NCBI GenBank assembly: GCA_029213005.1 | Contig: JARGPI010000002.1 | Span: 371,108-435,107, forward strand | Direction of reading: 5' to 3' | Length of the DNA stretch: 64,000 nucleotides | DNA from: Verrucomicrobiales bacterium | GTDB lineage: Bacteria; Verrucomicrobiota; Verrucomicrobiia; Verrucomicrobiales; DEV007 | In this document: positions 54,940 through 64,000 of the stretch, piece after piece | Numbering within the stretch: position 1 is the first letter of the stretch | Layout: every line of letters starts with the position of its first letter | Translations under genes and position numbers: made by a program | Notes under the pieces: model-generated | What the model saw: only the letters and a program-made list of their open reading frames with translations | Databases searched by the model: none | What the model was told of the DNA's origin: nothing

Positions 54940-56220
54940 ATGATTTCCCTTCCCAAAAATTACATTCGCCTCAGTGCGATGATGTTTCTGCAGTTCGGTA
55001 TCTACGGGCTATGGCTGCCTATTGCCGGAAAATTTCTAACCGCAGATCCGTCAGTGGGAGGGCTCGGCTTCAACGAAACCCACATGGGGATGATCGTTGG
55101 TATCGCGGCTTCCATCGGGGCTCTGTGCTCTCCGTTTATTGTCCAGTTCGCTGACCGGATGTTTTCCGCCCAACGGGTGCTCGGTATATTAATGATGATC
55201 GGCGGAATTCTGAAAATGTCAGTCTATCCGCAGTCGACCTTTCTGGCGTGGCTGCTTCTGTCGGTTTCATTCACCCTGATGTTTATGCCGGCTGCCGCGA
55301 TCTGTAATGCGCTCGCGATGCGGCACCTCGATGATCCGGGTCGTCAGTTCCCCGGGGTTCGCCTCTGGACGGCGGTGGGCTGGGTCCTGATGGGGTGGAG
55401 CTTTTCGTTTCTGGTTCTGAAAACCAATGTGACCGGCAGTTGGCTTCCGCCTTTTTTCAAAGGGGACGATGTTCCGATGGTAATGGGGGAGATGAAGAAG
55501 TCGGTGATGTGGTCAGGTATCATGGCATTTGGCTACGGAGTCTGGGCGTTTTTCTTTCTGCCTGACACACCGCCTATTGAATCGAAATCGCAGCGACCGG
55601 CGGTGGCGGATGCATTTGCTCTGCTGAAGATCCCGTCGATCGCAGTGTTGCTGGCGGTGACGTTGATCATCAGTCCGATGAATACGATCTACTTCATGCA
55701 GTGCGCCAAGTTCCTCGGCGAAGCCGGGCTGGACAGTGCCTACCTGCTCCCCGCGATGGCGATCGGACAAATCTGCGAGATTGTGATGTATTTGGTATTG
55801 GGGCGATTACTGCCGAAAATTGGTTTTAAACAGGTACTTGCGATCGGGATTGGTGCTTACGTATTTCGGTTTTTCCTGTTCGGGACCATCTGGATTCCGA
55901 TGTGGGTCATTATCTTCGGGTTGGGGATACACGGCTTGTGTTACGCCTTTTTTACCAGTACCTGTTTTATCTATATGAACAAGATCGCGGCCAAAGATGT
56001 AGCGAATACCGCGCAGTCGGTATTTAATTTTATTTGGTATGGAATCGGGCCGCTTCTGGCGGTGGGGCTCAATTCGCTGTTAGCCTACTTTTTTGCGAGT
56101 GGGAAGAAATTTGCTCACGCGGAATTTCAAAGTTTCTGGTATTCGCTCGGAGCCATCTCGCTGGTCGGGATGATTCTTTTTATGCTGAAATTTCGTGAGG
56201 AAAAAGAGGTGGTGTCTTAA
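54940..56220 (+). CDS. NHS-type MFS transporter
   Basis: 426 aa from the ATG at 54940 (a TTG at 54928 adds four residues). About 12 helices; the start LSAMMFLQFGIYGLWLPIAG and the IVGIAASIGALCSPFIVQFADR region resemble nucleoside:H+ symporter-family proteins such as NupG/XapB. Bacterial relatives also carry other sugars or nucleosides. As the last gene of the three-gene operon it probably imports the substrate of the two enzymes before it. Its stop overlaps that of the convergent SDR gene. Confidence 0.85.
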   Translation: MISLPKNYIRLSAMMFLQFGIYGLWLPIAGKFLTADPSVGGLGFNETHMGMIVGIAASIGALCSPFIVQFADRMFSAQRVLGILMMIGGILKMSVYPQSTFLAWLLLSVSFTLMFMPAAAICNALAMRHLDDPGRQFPGVRLWTAVGWVLMGWSFSFLVLKTNVTGSWLPPFFKGDDVPMVMGEMKKSVMWSGIMAFGYGVWAFFFLPDTPPIESKSQRPAVADAFALLKIPSIAVLLAVTLIISPMNTIYFMQCAKFLGEAGLDSAYLLPAMAIGQICEIVMYLVLGRLLPKIGFKQVLAIGIGAYVFRFFLFGTIWIPMWVIIFGLGIHGLCYAFFTSTCFIYMNKIAAKDVANTAQSVFNFIWYGIGPLLAVGLNSLLAYFFASGKKFAHAEFQSFWYSLGAISLVGMILFMLKFREEKEVVS

Positions 56221-56969
56221 AATTTCGACATCTGGTTCGCCCGGATTCCACCATCCACAAAAATCGTTTCGCCGGTGATGTAGGCCGAGTCATCGCTGAG
56301 GAGAAACAGGGCGGTGCCGGCGCAATCAGCGGGTTGGCCCATTTTCCCCAGCGGAATATTTTTGGTCACATGCGCGGTCAATTCCGGCGACCGCGCGACT
56401 TCATCGGTTAGGCGGGTATGGATCAGTCCGGGAGCGAGGGCGTTGAATCTCAGTCTCGGGGCATGGTGCACCGCAAAGGCCCGGATCACTCCTCCGAGAG
56501 CGGCGCAGGCCGGGTCGTAAGCGAGGTGATCGGGTTCGGATTGCTCGGCATTGATAGAGGTCACAGCTACAAAACTTCCGCCATCCGTAGCGAGACGTGC
56601 GAATTCTATAGCGAGCAGGTACCCGCCCCGGGCTTTGATGTTCATTGTCTCGTCCCAGATTTGGGCAGGATCGCGATCACCGGGATTGGATTCCAGATAC
56701 ACACCTGCGCAGTGAACCAGTCCATCGAGTCCGCCCAATTGCTGATGCGCTGTTTTGACCAGTTCTCCGGGCTCAGTTTTTGTTCCCAGATCGGCTTGCA
56801 AATAGGTCGTGCCCAATTTGGCCAGTTCCTCAAAATCAGTTGGAGGATTCTCTGTCTCTGCGGCGACGACAAGGTTAGTCACTCCGCGACCCAGCAGCGC
56901 CAGACTAACCGCTCGACCGATACCATGAGTTCCGCCTGTTACGAGTATACGCTTTTTCGACCAGTTCAC
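56217..56969 (-). CDS. Short-chain dehydrogenase/reductase
   Basis: 250 aa. Classical SDR with TGGTHGIG (residues 12-19), HCAG near 85, a Ser in VTSIN near 130, and a catalytic site around LAYDPACAALG where the usual YxxxK is YDPAC: the Lys appears to be replaced. The late part GKMGQPADCAGTALFLLSDDSAYITGETIFVDGG is typical. If the Lys is truly missing, the enzyme may be inactive or use another residue. It converges on the MFS gene with overlapping stops (4 bp). Confidence 0.85.
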   Translation of the reverse strand: MNWSKKRILVTGGTHGIGRAVSLALLGRGVTNLVVAAETENPPTDFEELAKLGTTYLQADLGTKTEPGELVKTAHQQLGGLDGLVHCAGVYLESNPGDRDPAQIWDETMNIKARGGYLLAIEFARLATDGGSFVAVTSINAEQSEPDHLAYDPACAALGGVIRAFAVHHAPRLRFNALAPGLIHTRLTDEVARSPELTAHVTKNIPLGKMGQPADCAGTALFLLSDDSAYITGETIFVDGGIRANQMSKF

Positions 56970-57111
56970 TGTAACATGTTAGTTGGAAGAATGGGTGATA
57001 TCAAGAACTTCAAATTCGGAGAGATGGTAGAAAGCGTTGATATCAAGCACTTGATTACACCCCTGTTATTTTCAGGAGATCGGTTTACAGCTATGATTCT
57101 CAATTGTTTTC

Positions 57112-59535
57112 ATGATCCGATTTTGTCTCATCATCGCTGCGTTGGTAATCCCGGCCGGGGCCGCAGAGCCTGAACCGTTCGAGCCCTTTCTCGAAAAGCA
57201 TTGTGTTCGCTGTCACGGTCCGGAAAAGGAAAAGGGCGATGTGCGGGTCGATACTTTGTCACGGGACTTCAAGTCGGGCATCGATAGTCATCTCTGGGCG
57301 GAGGTGGTGGAGCGGATTAATTCCGGGGAAATGCCGCCGGAAGATGAACCGCAGCCGACCGAAGATGAGATCTCGTCGGTGATTGATTTGCTCGATGCCC
57401 GGATCCGCGAAGGCCGTGCGGCGCGACTGGCGGCGAGACCTCCGGTGGCTCACTACCGGCTGAGCCGAAAAGAATACCAAAACACGGTCTACGATTTACT
57501 TGGGGTTCGCTACGATCCCGCCAAGCCCGGCGAGCTGAATGCGGACCCGCTCTGGCATGGATTCGAGCGCATCGGGTCGAGGCTTTCGCTCTCGCCTTCG
57601 CATGTCGAGCGCTACTACCGGGCGGCGGAAATTGTGTTGGACCGCGCGTTCCGTGAAGATCCGGTCGAGACCAAAACGATTCGCAAAACGGCGGCGGAGA
57701 TTCGCTACAACGGCGGACAAAAGCAGCAGGAATACCTCGATCGCTTCGGGATCAAGCGACCGCTGCGGGCATTGATTTTCCCGGGTCGCTTGCAGCAGGC
57801 GTTCCGCCCTCACTGGCTTGGCCGGATGGGGCCGGAACACAGTGGGTTATATAAAATGCGGATTCAGGTCAGCGGGATCCGTCCCGTCGATGGGCAGATT
57901 CCTCATCTGCGGATCGGGAAATCAACTTTTGAAGCCGCTAACGAAGGCCTCATTGAACTGGACGTTCTCGCTACCGAGGATGAGCCGGAGATCATCGAGA
58001 CCGAGGTGTTTCTGGAAATGCCGACGAGCCTCGATTTCAATGTCGTCGCGACCGATATCATCGACCGGCAGAAAGGGGCTCACTATAGAAATGCGCTTTC
58101 CAAAGATATCTATATGTTTACCCACACCAGCGAGACCCGTTTGCTGAATCCAACGGCACCGATGATGTTTGATGAAGAGGGTCGCGGTATTTATTCGAGC
58201 GTGCTGCTCGACTGGGTCGAGTGGGAGGGGCCGATTGTCAGCGAGGCCGAGAAAATGACGCGAAAAGACGTCCTGCCGTCGGAGGATGCTTCGCCGGATG
58301 TTGTCGCGAGACATCTCCGCCAGTTTGCCGAGCGGGCATGGCGGAGGCCGGTCTCAATGGAGGAGCTGGCTCCCTATATGAAGGCTTATCAGGAAGAGCT
58401 CGGCTTTGGCGAAACCATGCGGGATGCCTATCAGGTGGCGCTGATCGGGGTGCTGACTTCGCGAAATTTCACCTACCTCGTGGAAGGTGATGTGGAGCCA
58501 AGGGAACGGCTCAGTGATTGGGAACTGGCATCGCGTCTTTCCTATTTTCTATGGAGCTCAATGCCGGATCAGAAACTGCTCGCCGCAGCTCGCGATGGTG
58601 CCTTAACCGGCGATGGTCTCAACGCCGTGGTCGATCACATGTTGTCGGATGAGAAGGTCAGTCGATTCATCGATGATTTTCCCCGCCAGTGGTTGCAACT
58701 ACATAAACTGGGGATGTTTCCGCCCGATCAAAAGCTCTATCCCAAGTACGATGTCTGGCTGGAGGCCAGTATGCAAAAGGAAGTCGTCGAGTACTTCCGC
58801 GAGGTCTTCACCGGGAACCAATCGATCGATCAATTCATTACTTCCGACTGGACGATTGCCAATCCGAGGTTGTGTGAATTCTATGGTTTACCAATTCCGA
58901 AACAAGCCAACTTTCAGAGGGTGTCTCTCACACCGGAAATCAAGCGCGGAGGTCTTTTGACGATGGGCGGGATACTCGGGCTCACCTCGGATGGTACCCG
59001 GCATCGCCCGGTGCATCGCGGGGTTTGGATCAGCGAGGCGATCTTCGGGAAAACGCCACCGCCGCCTCCGGCCAACGTCGATCCCATCGAGCCGAATCCA
59101 CCCGAAAGTCCCAAGGCGACGATCCGGCAAAAGCTGGAGGCCCACGCTCAGGATGCCAACTGCGCTGCCTGCCACGCCAAGATCGATCCCTTCGGCCTCG
59201 CCTTCGATCAGTATGATGCGATCGGCCAGTTCCGCACCCACGAGCGGGTCGAAAAAGGCAAGGGTGATGACCCGCTTGCCGATCCCAGTGGCACCCTGCC
59301 GGACGGCCGGAAGTTTGCCAACGCTGAGGAATTTAAGCAACTGCTGCACGCCGACCGGGATCGCTTTTTGCACGCCTTTGTCGAGCATCTATGTACCTAC
59401 AGTTTGCGCCGGGTTCTCACCGTCGATGATGAAGGGGATATACTGGCGATTGTCGATGCTGCGAAACAGAAGAACTACCAATTACAAGACGTCGTCCGGG
59501 CCGTAGCCGTGTCAGAGTTATTGAAAAAACGTTAA
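57112..59535 (+). CDS. DUF1587/1592/1588/1585 cytochrome c-like protein
   Basis: 807 aa. Signal peptide (residues 3-18), a haem motif CVRCH (31-35) in a PSCyt-type start, then the DUF1587 part ([20 protein letters not shown], about 115), DUF1592/1595 ([26 protein letters not shown], about 385-410, to [12 protein letters not shown]), DUF1588 ([19 protein letters not shown], about 520, and [22 protein letters not shown]) and DUF1585 with a second motif CAACH and [16 protein letters not shown] (about 690). It is followed by a DUF1552 gene, its constant partner. Its redox or polysaccharide-related role is unproven. Confidence 0.94.
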   Translation: MIRFCLIIAALVIPAGAAEPEPFEPFLEKHCVRCHGPEKEKGDVRVDTLSRDFKSGIDSHLWAEVVERINSGEMPPEDEPQPTEDEISSVIDLLDARIREGRAARLAARPPVAHYRLSRKEYQNTVYDLLGVRYDPAKPGELNADPLWHGFERIGSRLSLSPSHVERYYRAAEIVLDRAFREDPVETKTIRKTAAEIRYNGGQKQQEYLDRFGIKRPLRALIFPGRLQQAFRPHWLGRMGPEHSGLYKMRIQVSGIRPVDGQIPHLRIGKSTFEAANEGLIELDVLATEDEPEIIETEVFLEMPTSLDFNVVATDIIDRQKGAHYRNALSKDIYMFTHTSETRLLNPTAPMMFDEEGRGIYSSVLLDWVEWEGPIVSEAEKMTRKDVLPSEDASPDVVARHLRQFAERAWRRPVSMEELAPYMKAYQEELGFGETMRDAYQVALIGVLTSRNFTYLVEGDVEPRERLSDWELASRLSYFLWSSMPDQKLLAAARDGALTGDGLNAVVDHMLSDEKVSRFIDDFPRQWLQLHKLGMFPPDQKLYPKYDVWLEASMQKEVVEYFREVFTGNQSIDQFITSDWTIANPRLCEFYGLPIPKQANFQRVSLTPEIKRGGLLTMGGILGLTSDGTRHRPVHRGVWISEAIFGKTPPPPPANVDPIEPNPPESPKATIRQKLEAHAQDANCAACHAKIDPFGLAFDQYDAIGQFRTHERVEKGKGDDPLADPSGTLPDGRKFANAEEFKQLLHADRDRFLHAFVEHLCTYSLRRVLTVDDEGDILAIVDAAKQKNYQLQDVVRAVAVSELLKKR

Positions 59536-59563
59536 AAACCAATGCCGATCACCAACCAAGATA

Positions 59564-59608
59564 CAAACTGTACCCTGTACAGTCCCTGATTGTACAGGGT
59601 ACAGTTTG
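59564..59608. repeat. GTACCCTGTAC-family palindromic element, copy 5
   Basis: Perfect 18-bp arms (59564-59581 and 59591-59608) around the 9-nt spacer GTCCCTGAT. It fills most of the gap between the DUF1585-type gene and DUF1552 within an apparent operon, so it is likely transcribed and folded in the mRNA. Confidence 0.9.
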
Positions 59609-59632
59609 ATCGCGAAGCTGAATAAATTTATC

Positions 59633-60988
59633 ATGAGCAATATCCAAACTCAAAGCTGGCTGATTAACCGCCGTCACGCCCTCCGGGCTCTCGGTAGTTT
59701 TGTCGCTCTGCCGATGTTAGACTGCATGCGACCTTTGCGGGCAGCGGCACCGGGCAAGCCAAAGCGCAGCGTGTTTATCTATATACCGAACGGAGTAAAT
59801 ACCCTCGACTACCAGATCACGACGCCGGGGCCGGACTACACTTTTTCCAAATCGCTGAAACCGCTGGAGAAACACCGCAATGTTATCACCCCGATCAGTG
59901 GACTTCATCATCCCGGTGGTCTGGGGCATCACCACAACTGTCAAAAGATCTGGTTGACCGGTGGCCAACTCGGGCCCTCTGATCGGAATACCATTTCCGT
60001 GGATCAGAAAATGGCGGAAGTCACCTCGCCGCACACTCGTTTTCATTCTCTGGAGATCGCGAATAAAGGCGAGTCGCTTTCGTGGACAGCGGATGGAATT
60101 CGCCTGCCGGGCATGAGTCGTTGCGGCGAGATTTTTTCCTATCTTTTTGAGGAGCCGAAAAACGGAACCGAAGCGCAGCGACGGGAGCTGCGGAGGAAGG
60201 GCAGCGTGCTCGATGCTAATCTGACTGAGGTTCGGTCGCTCGAGAAAAGAATCGGCGTCGAAGACAAAGGTCGTCTCGACCAATACCTGACCTCAGTCCG
60301 CGAAACGGAAATCCGCACTCAGCGCGCCGATGCGTGGCTCGATGTGCCGCGCCCCAAGTTGGCTGACGCGGATCGCAAGCGCGCCGACAAAGACGTGCCG
60401 CAAACCGAAGCGGGTGCCTACTTCCGCACGGTCTATGATTTGATCGTATTGGCGTTTCAGACTGATGCCACCCGCGTCGCTACCTTTAGTAGTGGTTTGG
60501 AAGGGCAGGGGCTCGCCATTCCGGAACTCGAGATTTCGCAGACTCGCCATGAGCTGAGCCATCACAACGGTGACCCCGGTCACATGGAAAAACTGACGAT
60601 GAGTGACCGCTTTGCCGTTGAGCAATTCAGCTACTTCCTGAGTCGACTGGCCGAGACTAAAGATCTCGACGGGAAACCTCTACTTGATACCACGATGTCA
60701 CTTTTCGGTAGTGGCATGGCCTACGGTCACAGTCACGGCAACGCCAACCTGCCGCTCGTTCTCGCCGGGGGAAGTGGCTGCGGGCTGAAACACGGTCAGC
60801 ACCTCGATCTCAATCAGGGTCACTTCGACGGTTACAACCTCGACAGCCCCGGATCGCACTACCGTCTCTGCAGTCGCCCTGCGAACAGCGATGCTCACAT
60901 GAGTAATCTGCTCCTGATGATGGCTCAGAAAATGGAAGTGGAAACCGATCAGTTCGGCGACAGTAATACCCTGCTTCAACTCGGATGA
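59633..60988 (+). CDS. DUF1552 family exported protein
   Basis: 451 aa from the ATG at 59633; an earlier in-frame start (59606) lies inside the palindromic repeat. Twin-arginine-like signal [18 protein letters not shown] (about residues 14-31). DUF1552 landmarks: [13 protein letters not shown] near 57, [13 protein letters not shown] near 95, and the C-terminal [22 protein letters not shown]1552 is nearly always encoded beside DUF1592-type cytochromes. Function unknown. It overlaps the next gene by 4 bp. Confidence 0.93.
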   Translation: MSNIQTQSWLINRRHALRALGSFVALPMLDCMRPLRAAAPGKPKRSVFIYIPNGVNTLDYQITTPGPDYTFSKSLKPLEKHRNVITPISGLHHPGGLGHHHNCQKIWLTGGQLGPSDRNTISVDQKMAEVTSPHTRFHSLEIANKGESLSWTADGIRLPGMSRCGEIFSYLFEEPKNGTEAQRRELRRKGSVLDANLTEVRSLEKRIGVEDKGRLDQYLTSVRETEIRTQRADAWLDVPRPKLADADRKRADKDVPQTEAGAYFRTVYDLIVLAFQTDATRVATFSSGLEGQGLAIPELEISQTRHELSHHNGDPGHMEKLTMSDRFAVEQFSYFLSRLAETKDLDGKPLLDTTMSLFGSGMAYGHSHGNANLPLVLAGGSGCGLKHGQHLDLNQGHFDGYNLDSPGSHYRLCSRPANSDAHMSNLLLMMAQKMEVETDQFGDSNTLLQLG

Positions 60989-62175
60989 AGTTTCTCAAAA
61001 ATTGGCAACTCTGTCTGCTCCTGATCGTTATTTCGATTAGCTGCCGGGCTGATGAAGAACTCTATCGCCCGGAGGTAGGTGAATTTCCCGATATAGAGAA
61101 AGCAACTTCGTGGCGTGGCGAACTGGTCTTTGTGGATCACGTCAATCGTCGCGGAACGTTGCGACTCCACATCGACGATTTTTATAAAGAAGACCGGCTT
61201 CATCACTTTGCGATGCTTCCGTATGGCATGATCTACTATCGCGGTGCGCCGGCAGAGCTTCGCGATATACCGATTGGCACCAATCTCTATGGCAAATTCT
61301 ACCTGCCGCCCGATCCCGAGACCTCCGCCGTTCCGGTGATCCAGAAGCCCAAGCTCGGGAAGCCCGCTGAAAACTATGCGATCCTCCTCGAGGACGGTCC
61401 CAGTCTCTGTCTGCGTGAAGGGAAAAGCTGGCAGCTCTCCGAAGTCGAGATCAAGGGGGCCGAAGGAACGATCACTGCGAATCTCGATCGGGAAGAAAGC
61501 CCCGGCGGTGAACGCAAGCTGACCATCGACGGCTCGACCCGTTTCTGGCGCGGCCGTGAGTTGCTGGGAATGGACGACTTAATCGCCGAAGGCACGTGGC
61601 CGGAAAGTGGTAAAAAATCGCTGGAAAATCAAGCCGTGCAAATGAGCCTGACGTGGCATCCCCGCTACCTCTATCAGCAGTTTCAAGTCGCTGACATCTG
61701 GCTCGACGAGGCAGCGATGAAAGTTGCGAGCGAACGCCAGCGGCAGGTCCACATCCGTCACATTCGCCACCGCTGGATGCCTGCCCGGGTCGATTCCGTC
61801 GACTTCGATAAGTTTGGCAAAGCCACGATTTCCGCGACGCTATACGGCGGCATGGACGAATCGTTATACGCCGATTTCAAAACCGGAACCGGAGCCCAGA
61901 TGGCCGCCGCCGAAGCCACTTTGCGAACATGGTGGCCCGACCACGACGGCATGCAGGGCAAAATCACCGCTGTGACAAAGACCGAAAGCACGCAGGAAAC
62001 CGGTAGTAGCGGCATACAAATCCAGTTTGAAGTGCCTCTGATTCTCGAAGGCTTCCGCCCCGGACTAACCGTCCGGATCCGCGCCGGCAACTGGCCGAGA
62101 ATCAAGCCACCGATCGAAGAGCAGGTAAAGAGTTTCGAAGACCGCTGGCCCGGTCCGGAGATATTTTTGAAGTAA
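60985..62175 (+). CDS. Exported protein of unknown function
   Basis: 396 aa. A signal peptide (residues 1-22, with Cys at its end: possible lipoprotein) is followed by strand-rich sequence with several OB-like or barrel segments ([57 protein letters not shown]). There are no catalytic motifs. It overlaps the DUF1552 gene (ATGA), so it belongs to that operon; similar proteins may accompany DUF1552 in other PVC genomes, but I cannot confirm this. The 12-bp gap to the convergent propeller gene is too short for a separate terminator. Confidence 0.78.
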   Translation: MKFLKNWQLCLLLIVISISCRADEELYRPEVGEFPDIEKATSWRGELVFVDHVNRRGTLRLHIDDFYKEDRLHHFAMLPYGMIYYRGAPAELRDIPIGTNLYGKFYLPPDPETSAVPVIQKPKLGKPAENYAILLEDGPSLCLREGKSWQLSEVEIKGAEGTITANLDREESPGGERKLTIDGSTRFWRGRELLGMDDLIAEGTWPESGKKSLENQAVQMSLTWHPRYLYQQFQVADIWLDEAAMKVASERQRQVHIRHIRHRWMPARVDSVDFDKFGKATISATLYGGMDESLYADFKTGTGAQMAAAEATLRTWWPDHDGMQGKITAVTKTESTQETGSSGIQIQFEVPLILEGFRPGLTVRIRAGNWPRIKPPIEEQVKSFEDRWPGPEIFLK

Positions 62176-62187
62176 AGCGAGTAATAT

Positions 62188-63396
62188 TCAGTTCACGCTC
62201 ACCCTCACTGCTGCGATATTCCCGGCCGCATTCCGGCAAAAGATCCGCCCATTGGCGACTACCGGGGAAGTCCAGCATTTGCCTTCGAGGATTGATTGCT
62301 CCACCACTGGCTGAAAGCCTTCTGCGGTGGCTTTGAAAATCGTCAGTTTCCCGAGGTCGAAAAGGATGATATTCCGATCCGCCGCAATGAGGCCGCCGCT
62401 GCCATATCCTTCTTCCGCCCAGATCGTTTCACCGGTTTCCGCATGGGTGCAGGTCAGCTCGGTGGGGCGATGGGTGGTTCCGTGGATTGAGTAGATGTGA
62501 TCGTCGATCAGGACGCCGGGATTGAAATACCACTTCAGATCCCGCTGATGCCAAATATCGACAGGTGGACTGCCATCATCCGAGGGGCGGAGACGCTTTG
62601 TTCCTGCAGCCGATGAGACGACGATATCATTCCCGACGATCAGAGGGTCAGCGGCATTGACATCGCGGCTTGATTTCCAGGGGTATTCCCAATTTATCTT
62701 ACCGTTACGGCTGTCGATCGAAAGTAGAGATTTTGCCGAGAAAAGGAGGTGCTGATTCCGGTTGTTTGTTTGGTTAAGATAGGGAACAAAAGTGGCGTAG
62801 CCGGAGGTATCGGGATCGGTGAGCCACAGGGTTTTTCCGGTGTTTCGGTCGAGAGCGATGCCTTTGCGACCTGCATTTAAAAGAACTCTTTCACCCTCGA
62901 TCAGTGCCGAGCAGGCAAAGCTCCATTCCGGCAGTTTCAAATCGTGGTCCTCGACCAGGTTGCGCGACCATAGGACCTTGCCGGTATTGAGATCAAGGCA
63001 AAAGGCGTGCCCCTTTTTCGAAAGAGTATAAACCGCGCCATCGTGAACCGTCGGGGTGCCTCCGGGGCCGCCCTCGTAGTAAAGCGGATCGAGGGGGCAG
63101 TCATAGGTGTGTTTCCACAGAACGTTTCCCGTCTCAGCATCGAGACACCAGACCGTATCTTTTTCGTCGCGGTTTCCCATCGTGAGCACCCGGTTCCCGA
63201 CCACTGAAAAAGAAGAAAAACCGGTCCCGACGTCAGCCGTCCATAAAACAGGCAGCGAATCGGGCAGGTCGACCGGAATTTTCTCCCTCGAAACGCCGTT
63301 AAATCGCGGACCCCGCCAATTCGGCCAGTCATCCCCGGAAACAAAGGCCGGGAATCCATGGCTGATGGCCAGAAAAATATAGAGCGCCAATCTCAT
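62188..63396 (-). CDS. Exported PQQ-like beta-propeller protein
   Basis: 402 aa. Signal peptide (residues 1-20) and a start typical for the Planctomycetes/Verrucomicrobia group, DDWPNWRGPRFNGVSREK. Repeated blades carry the WD/PQQ-like pattern: WCLDAETGNVLWKH, FCLDLNTGKVLWSRN, IALDRNTGKTLW, LSIDSRNGKINWEY. These proteins resemble BamB and pyrroloquinoline-type propellers but normally bind no PQQ. The role is probably scaffolding or an unknown redox function outside the cytoplasm. Confidence 0.9.
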   Translation of the reverse strand: MRLALYIFLAISHGFPAFVSGDDWPNWRGPRFNGVSREKIPVDLPDSLPVLWTADVGTGFSSFSVVGNRVLTMGNRDEKDTVWCLDAETGNVLWKHTYDCPLDPLYYEGGPGGTPTVHDGAVYTLSKKGHAFCLDLNTGKVLWSRNLVEDHDLKLPEWSFACSALIEGERVLLNAGRKGIALDRNTGKTLWLTDPDTSGYATFVPYLNQTNNRNQHLLFSAKSLLSIDSRNGKINWEYPWKSSRDVNAADPLIVGNDIVVSSAAGTKRLRPSDDGSPPVDIWHQRDLKWYFNPGVLIDDHIYSIHGTTHRPTELTCTHAETGETIWAEEGYGSGGLIAADRNIILFDLGKLTIFKATAEGFQPVVEQSILEGKCWTSPVVANGRIFCRNAAGNIAAVRVSVN

Positions 63397-63756
63397 CGGA
63401 GAAAGTCGAGCGATTCCGGGCCCGGGGCAATCCCCTCAAATACGTGGGGCCATATTATCTCTAAGCTCACCCTGATCAATCATCGTCGAGGCTGAGCAGA
63501 AAAGGAGTGCATGAACTTCCAATGGTAAGGCAAAGGCGGAGTCTATAAATTAGTGAGCTTTAAACCTAATCGTATTGGTTTGGTTCAGTTTGGTAACTAC
63601 CTGTCTGGTATCAGCCTTTAAAGTAATTACCTCCTGAGGAGGCGTGCCTGCCCGAAGGGAGAGGCGATCCCTTGAAATAGGAACGCTGCGCCGGTAGCAA
63701 GATGCAGCCGACTCATGAACGGATCGGGTCGGGAGGTCGATACCATTTTGTTTTAA
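63397..63756. other. 360-bp gap without a recognised gene
   Basis: No convincing coding frame. It contains a perfect 13-bp palindrome CCTCCTGAGGAGG (63630-63642), followed by a G+C-rich stretch (63641-63680) that reads like a dispersed repeat fragment. Both flanking genes are on the minus strand, so this region should hold the promoter of the propeller gene, but no clear -35/-10 pair is visible. Confidence 0.5.
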
Positions 63757-64000
63757 CTATTCCATAACTGTCCAAAATATTTCGGAGCCGCGTTTCTCAA
63801 GTGTGATTGTAAAGGGTTCTCCAAATTCATGTTGCGCAGCCATCGAATCTTCGACTTTGACAAACCGATTATGAAACGTGGTGTGAGACCAGCTGTTTAC
63901 CAGAATGCCTGAGCTCATCGGGTTGTCAGGGCGGGGACGCAAAATAACCTCAATCTTCACCGCCGTATTGAACCTGGGCGATTTTTTAGCCCTGGCGGCG
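63757..64000 (-). CDS. Partial small protein, 5' end beyond the window
   Basis: At least 80 residues on the minus strand, ending FWTVME. The frame stays open from a GTG at 63960 up to the edge (reading ...AKKSPRFNTAVKIEV), so the start is probably outside. It looks strand-rich, with no signal peptide visible and no recognised family. Confidence 0.5.
   Translation of the reverse strand, partial: AARAKKSPRFNTAVKIEVILRPRPDNPMSSGILVNSWSHTTFHNRFVKVEDSMAAQHEFGEPFTITLEKRGSEIFWTVME

Noticed and set aside
56418..57173. A 251-aa plus-strand open frame
   Set aside because: It is antisense to the SDR gene and runs into the start of the cytochrome gene in another frame.
1..64000. tRNA genes, rRNA genes, CRISPR arrays, integrase or transposase genes
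   Set aside because: None was recognised by eye in the gaps or among the protein sequences. A tRNA scan and a profile search would settle this.

Overview
The window looks like a chromosomal segment of a member of the PVC group, most probably Verrucomicrobiota. The main signs are several genes of the Planctomycetes/Verrucomicrobia-type cytochrome and sulfatase-like families (DUF1501, DUF1549/DUF1553, DUF1552, DUF1587/1592/1588/1585), a chromosomal PcfJ-like gene, and many start codons without an obvious Shine-Dalgarno sequence, including those of ribosomal genes. This is inferred from gene families; no 16S rRNA gene is present.

Layout. 0-1.5 kb: the end of a DUF1553 gene and a DUF1501 gene. 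1.6-5.6 kb: a ceramidase-like gene, a patatin, an MtfA-type peptidase and an EamA transporter. 5.7-7.3 kb: a PcfJ-like gene. 7.5-16.9 kb: a merged str-S10 ribosomal cluster (rpsL, rpsG, fusA, rpsJ, rplC, rplD, rplW, rplB, rpsS, a secreted coiled-coil gene, rplV, rpsC, rplP) that lacks tuf and closes with a strong terminator after rplP. 17-19.8 kb: a small membrane protein, a START-like protein, pheA and scpB. 20-23.7 kb: an SDR, CoA-transferase and MHS-type transporter module.

23.5-36.3 kb is the most unusual region. About 12.5 kb of visibly lower G+C DNA lies between two 142-bp direct repeats (3 mismatches) of the 3' end of the MHS transporter gene, as expected of an element integrated into that gene end. 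It carries a leftward six-gene operon (two secreted proteins, an ABCG-like ABC transporter, a 1224-aa Ser/Thr kinase, an HtrA-like protease, a minimal FHA protein) and, divergently, an ECF-type sigma factor and a second Ser/Thr kinase with a zinc ribbon and RCC1-like repeats. The leftward operon and the second kinase share the upstream pattern TGGTTCCC-N17/18-ATCAG. Together they read as a self-contained phosphosignalling, transport and proteolysis system; its function is unknown.

36.5-42.3 kb: a leftward TPR / DUF1501 / DUF1549-DUF1553 operon. 42.4-48.4 kb: RapA, a C-terminal processing protease, and a histidine kinase/response regulator pair. 48.6-56.9 kb: a large secreted GH42-like protein, a small protein, a PHP-like hydrolase / Gfo-Idh-MocA oxidoreductase / NHS-type transporter operon, and an SDR, probably for catabolism of a carbohydrate or related compound. 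57-63.4 kb: a second cytochrome module (DUF1587-1585 protein, DUF1552, an unknown exported protein) converging with a PQQ-like propeller gene. The window ends in a partial small gene.

Scattered between genes are five copies of a palindromic element built on the word GTACCCTGTAC, four of them as inverted pairs around a 9-nt spacer, plus one inverted pair of the word GCGGACACTCTTGTCCGC. Both look like REP/REPIN-type dispersed repeats. No tRNA, rRNA, CRISPR array, integrase or transposase was recognised.
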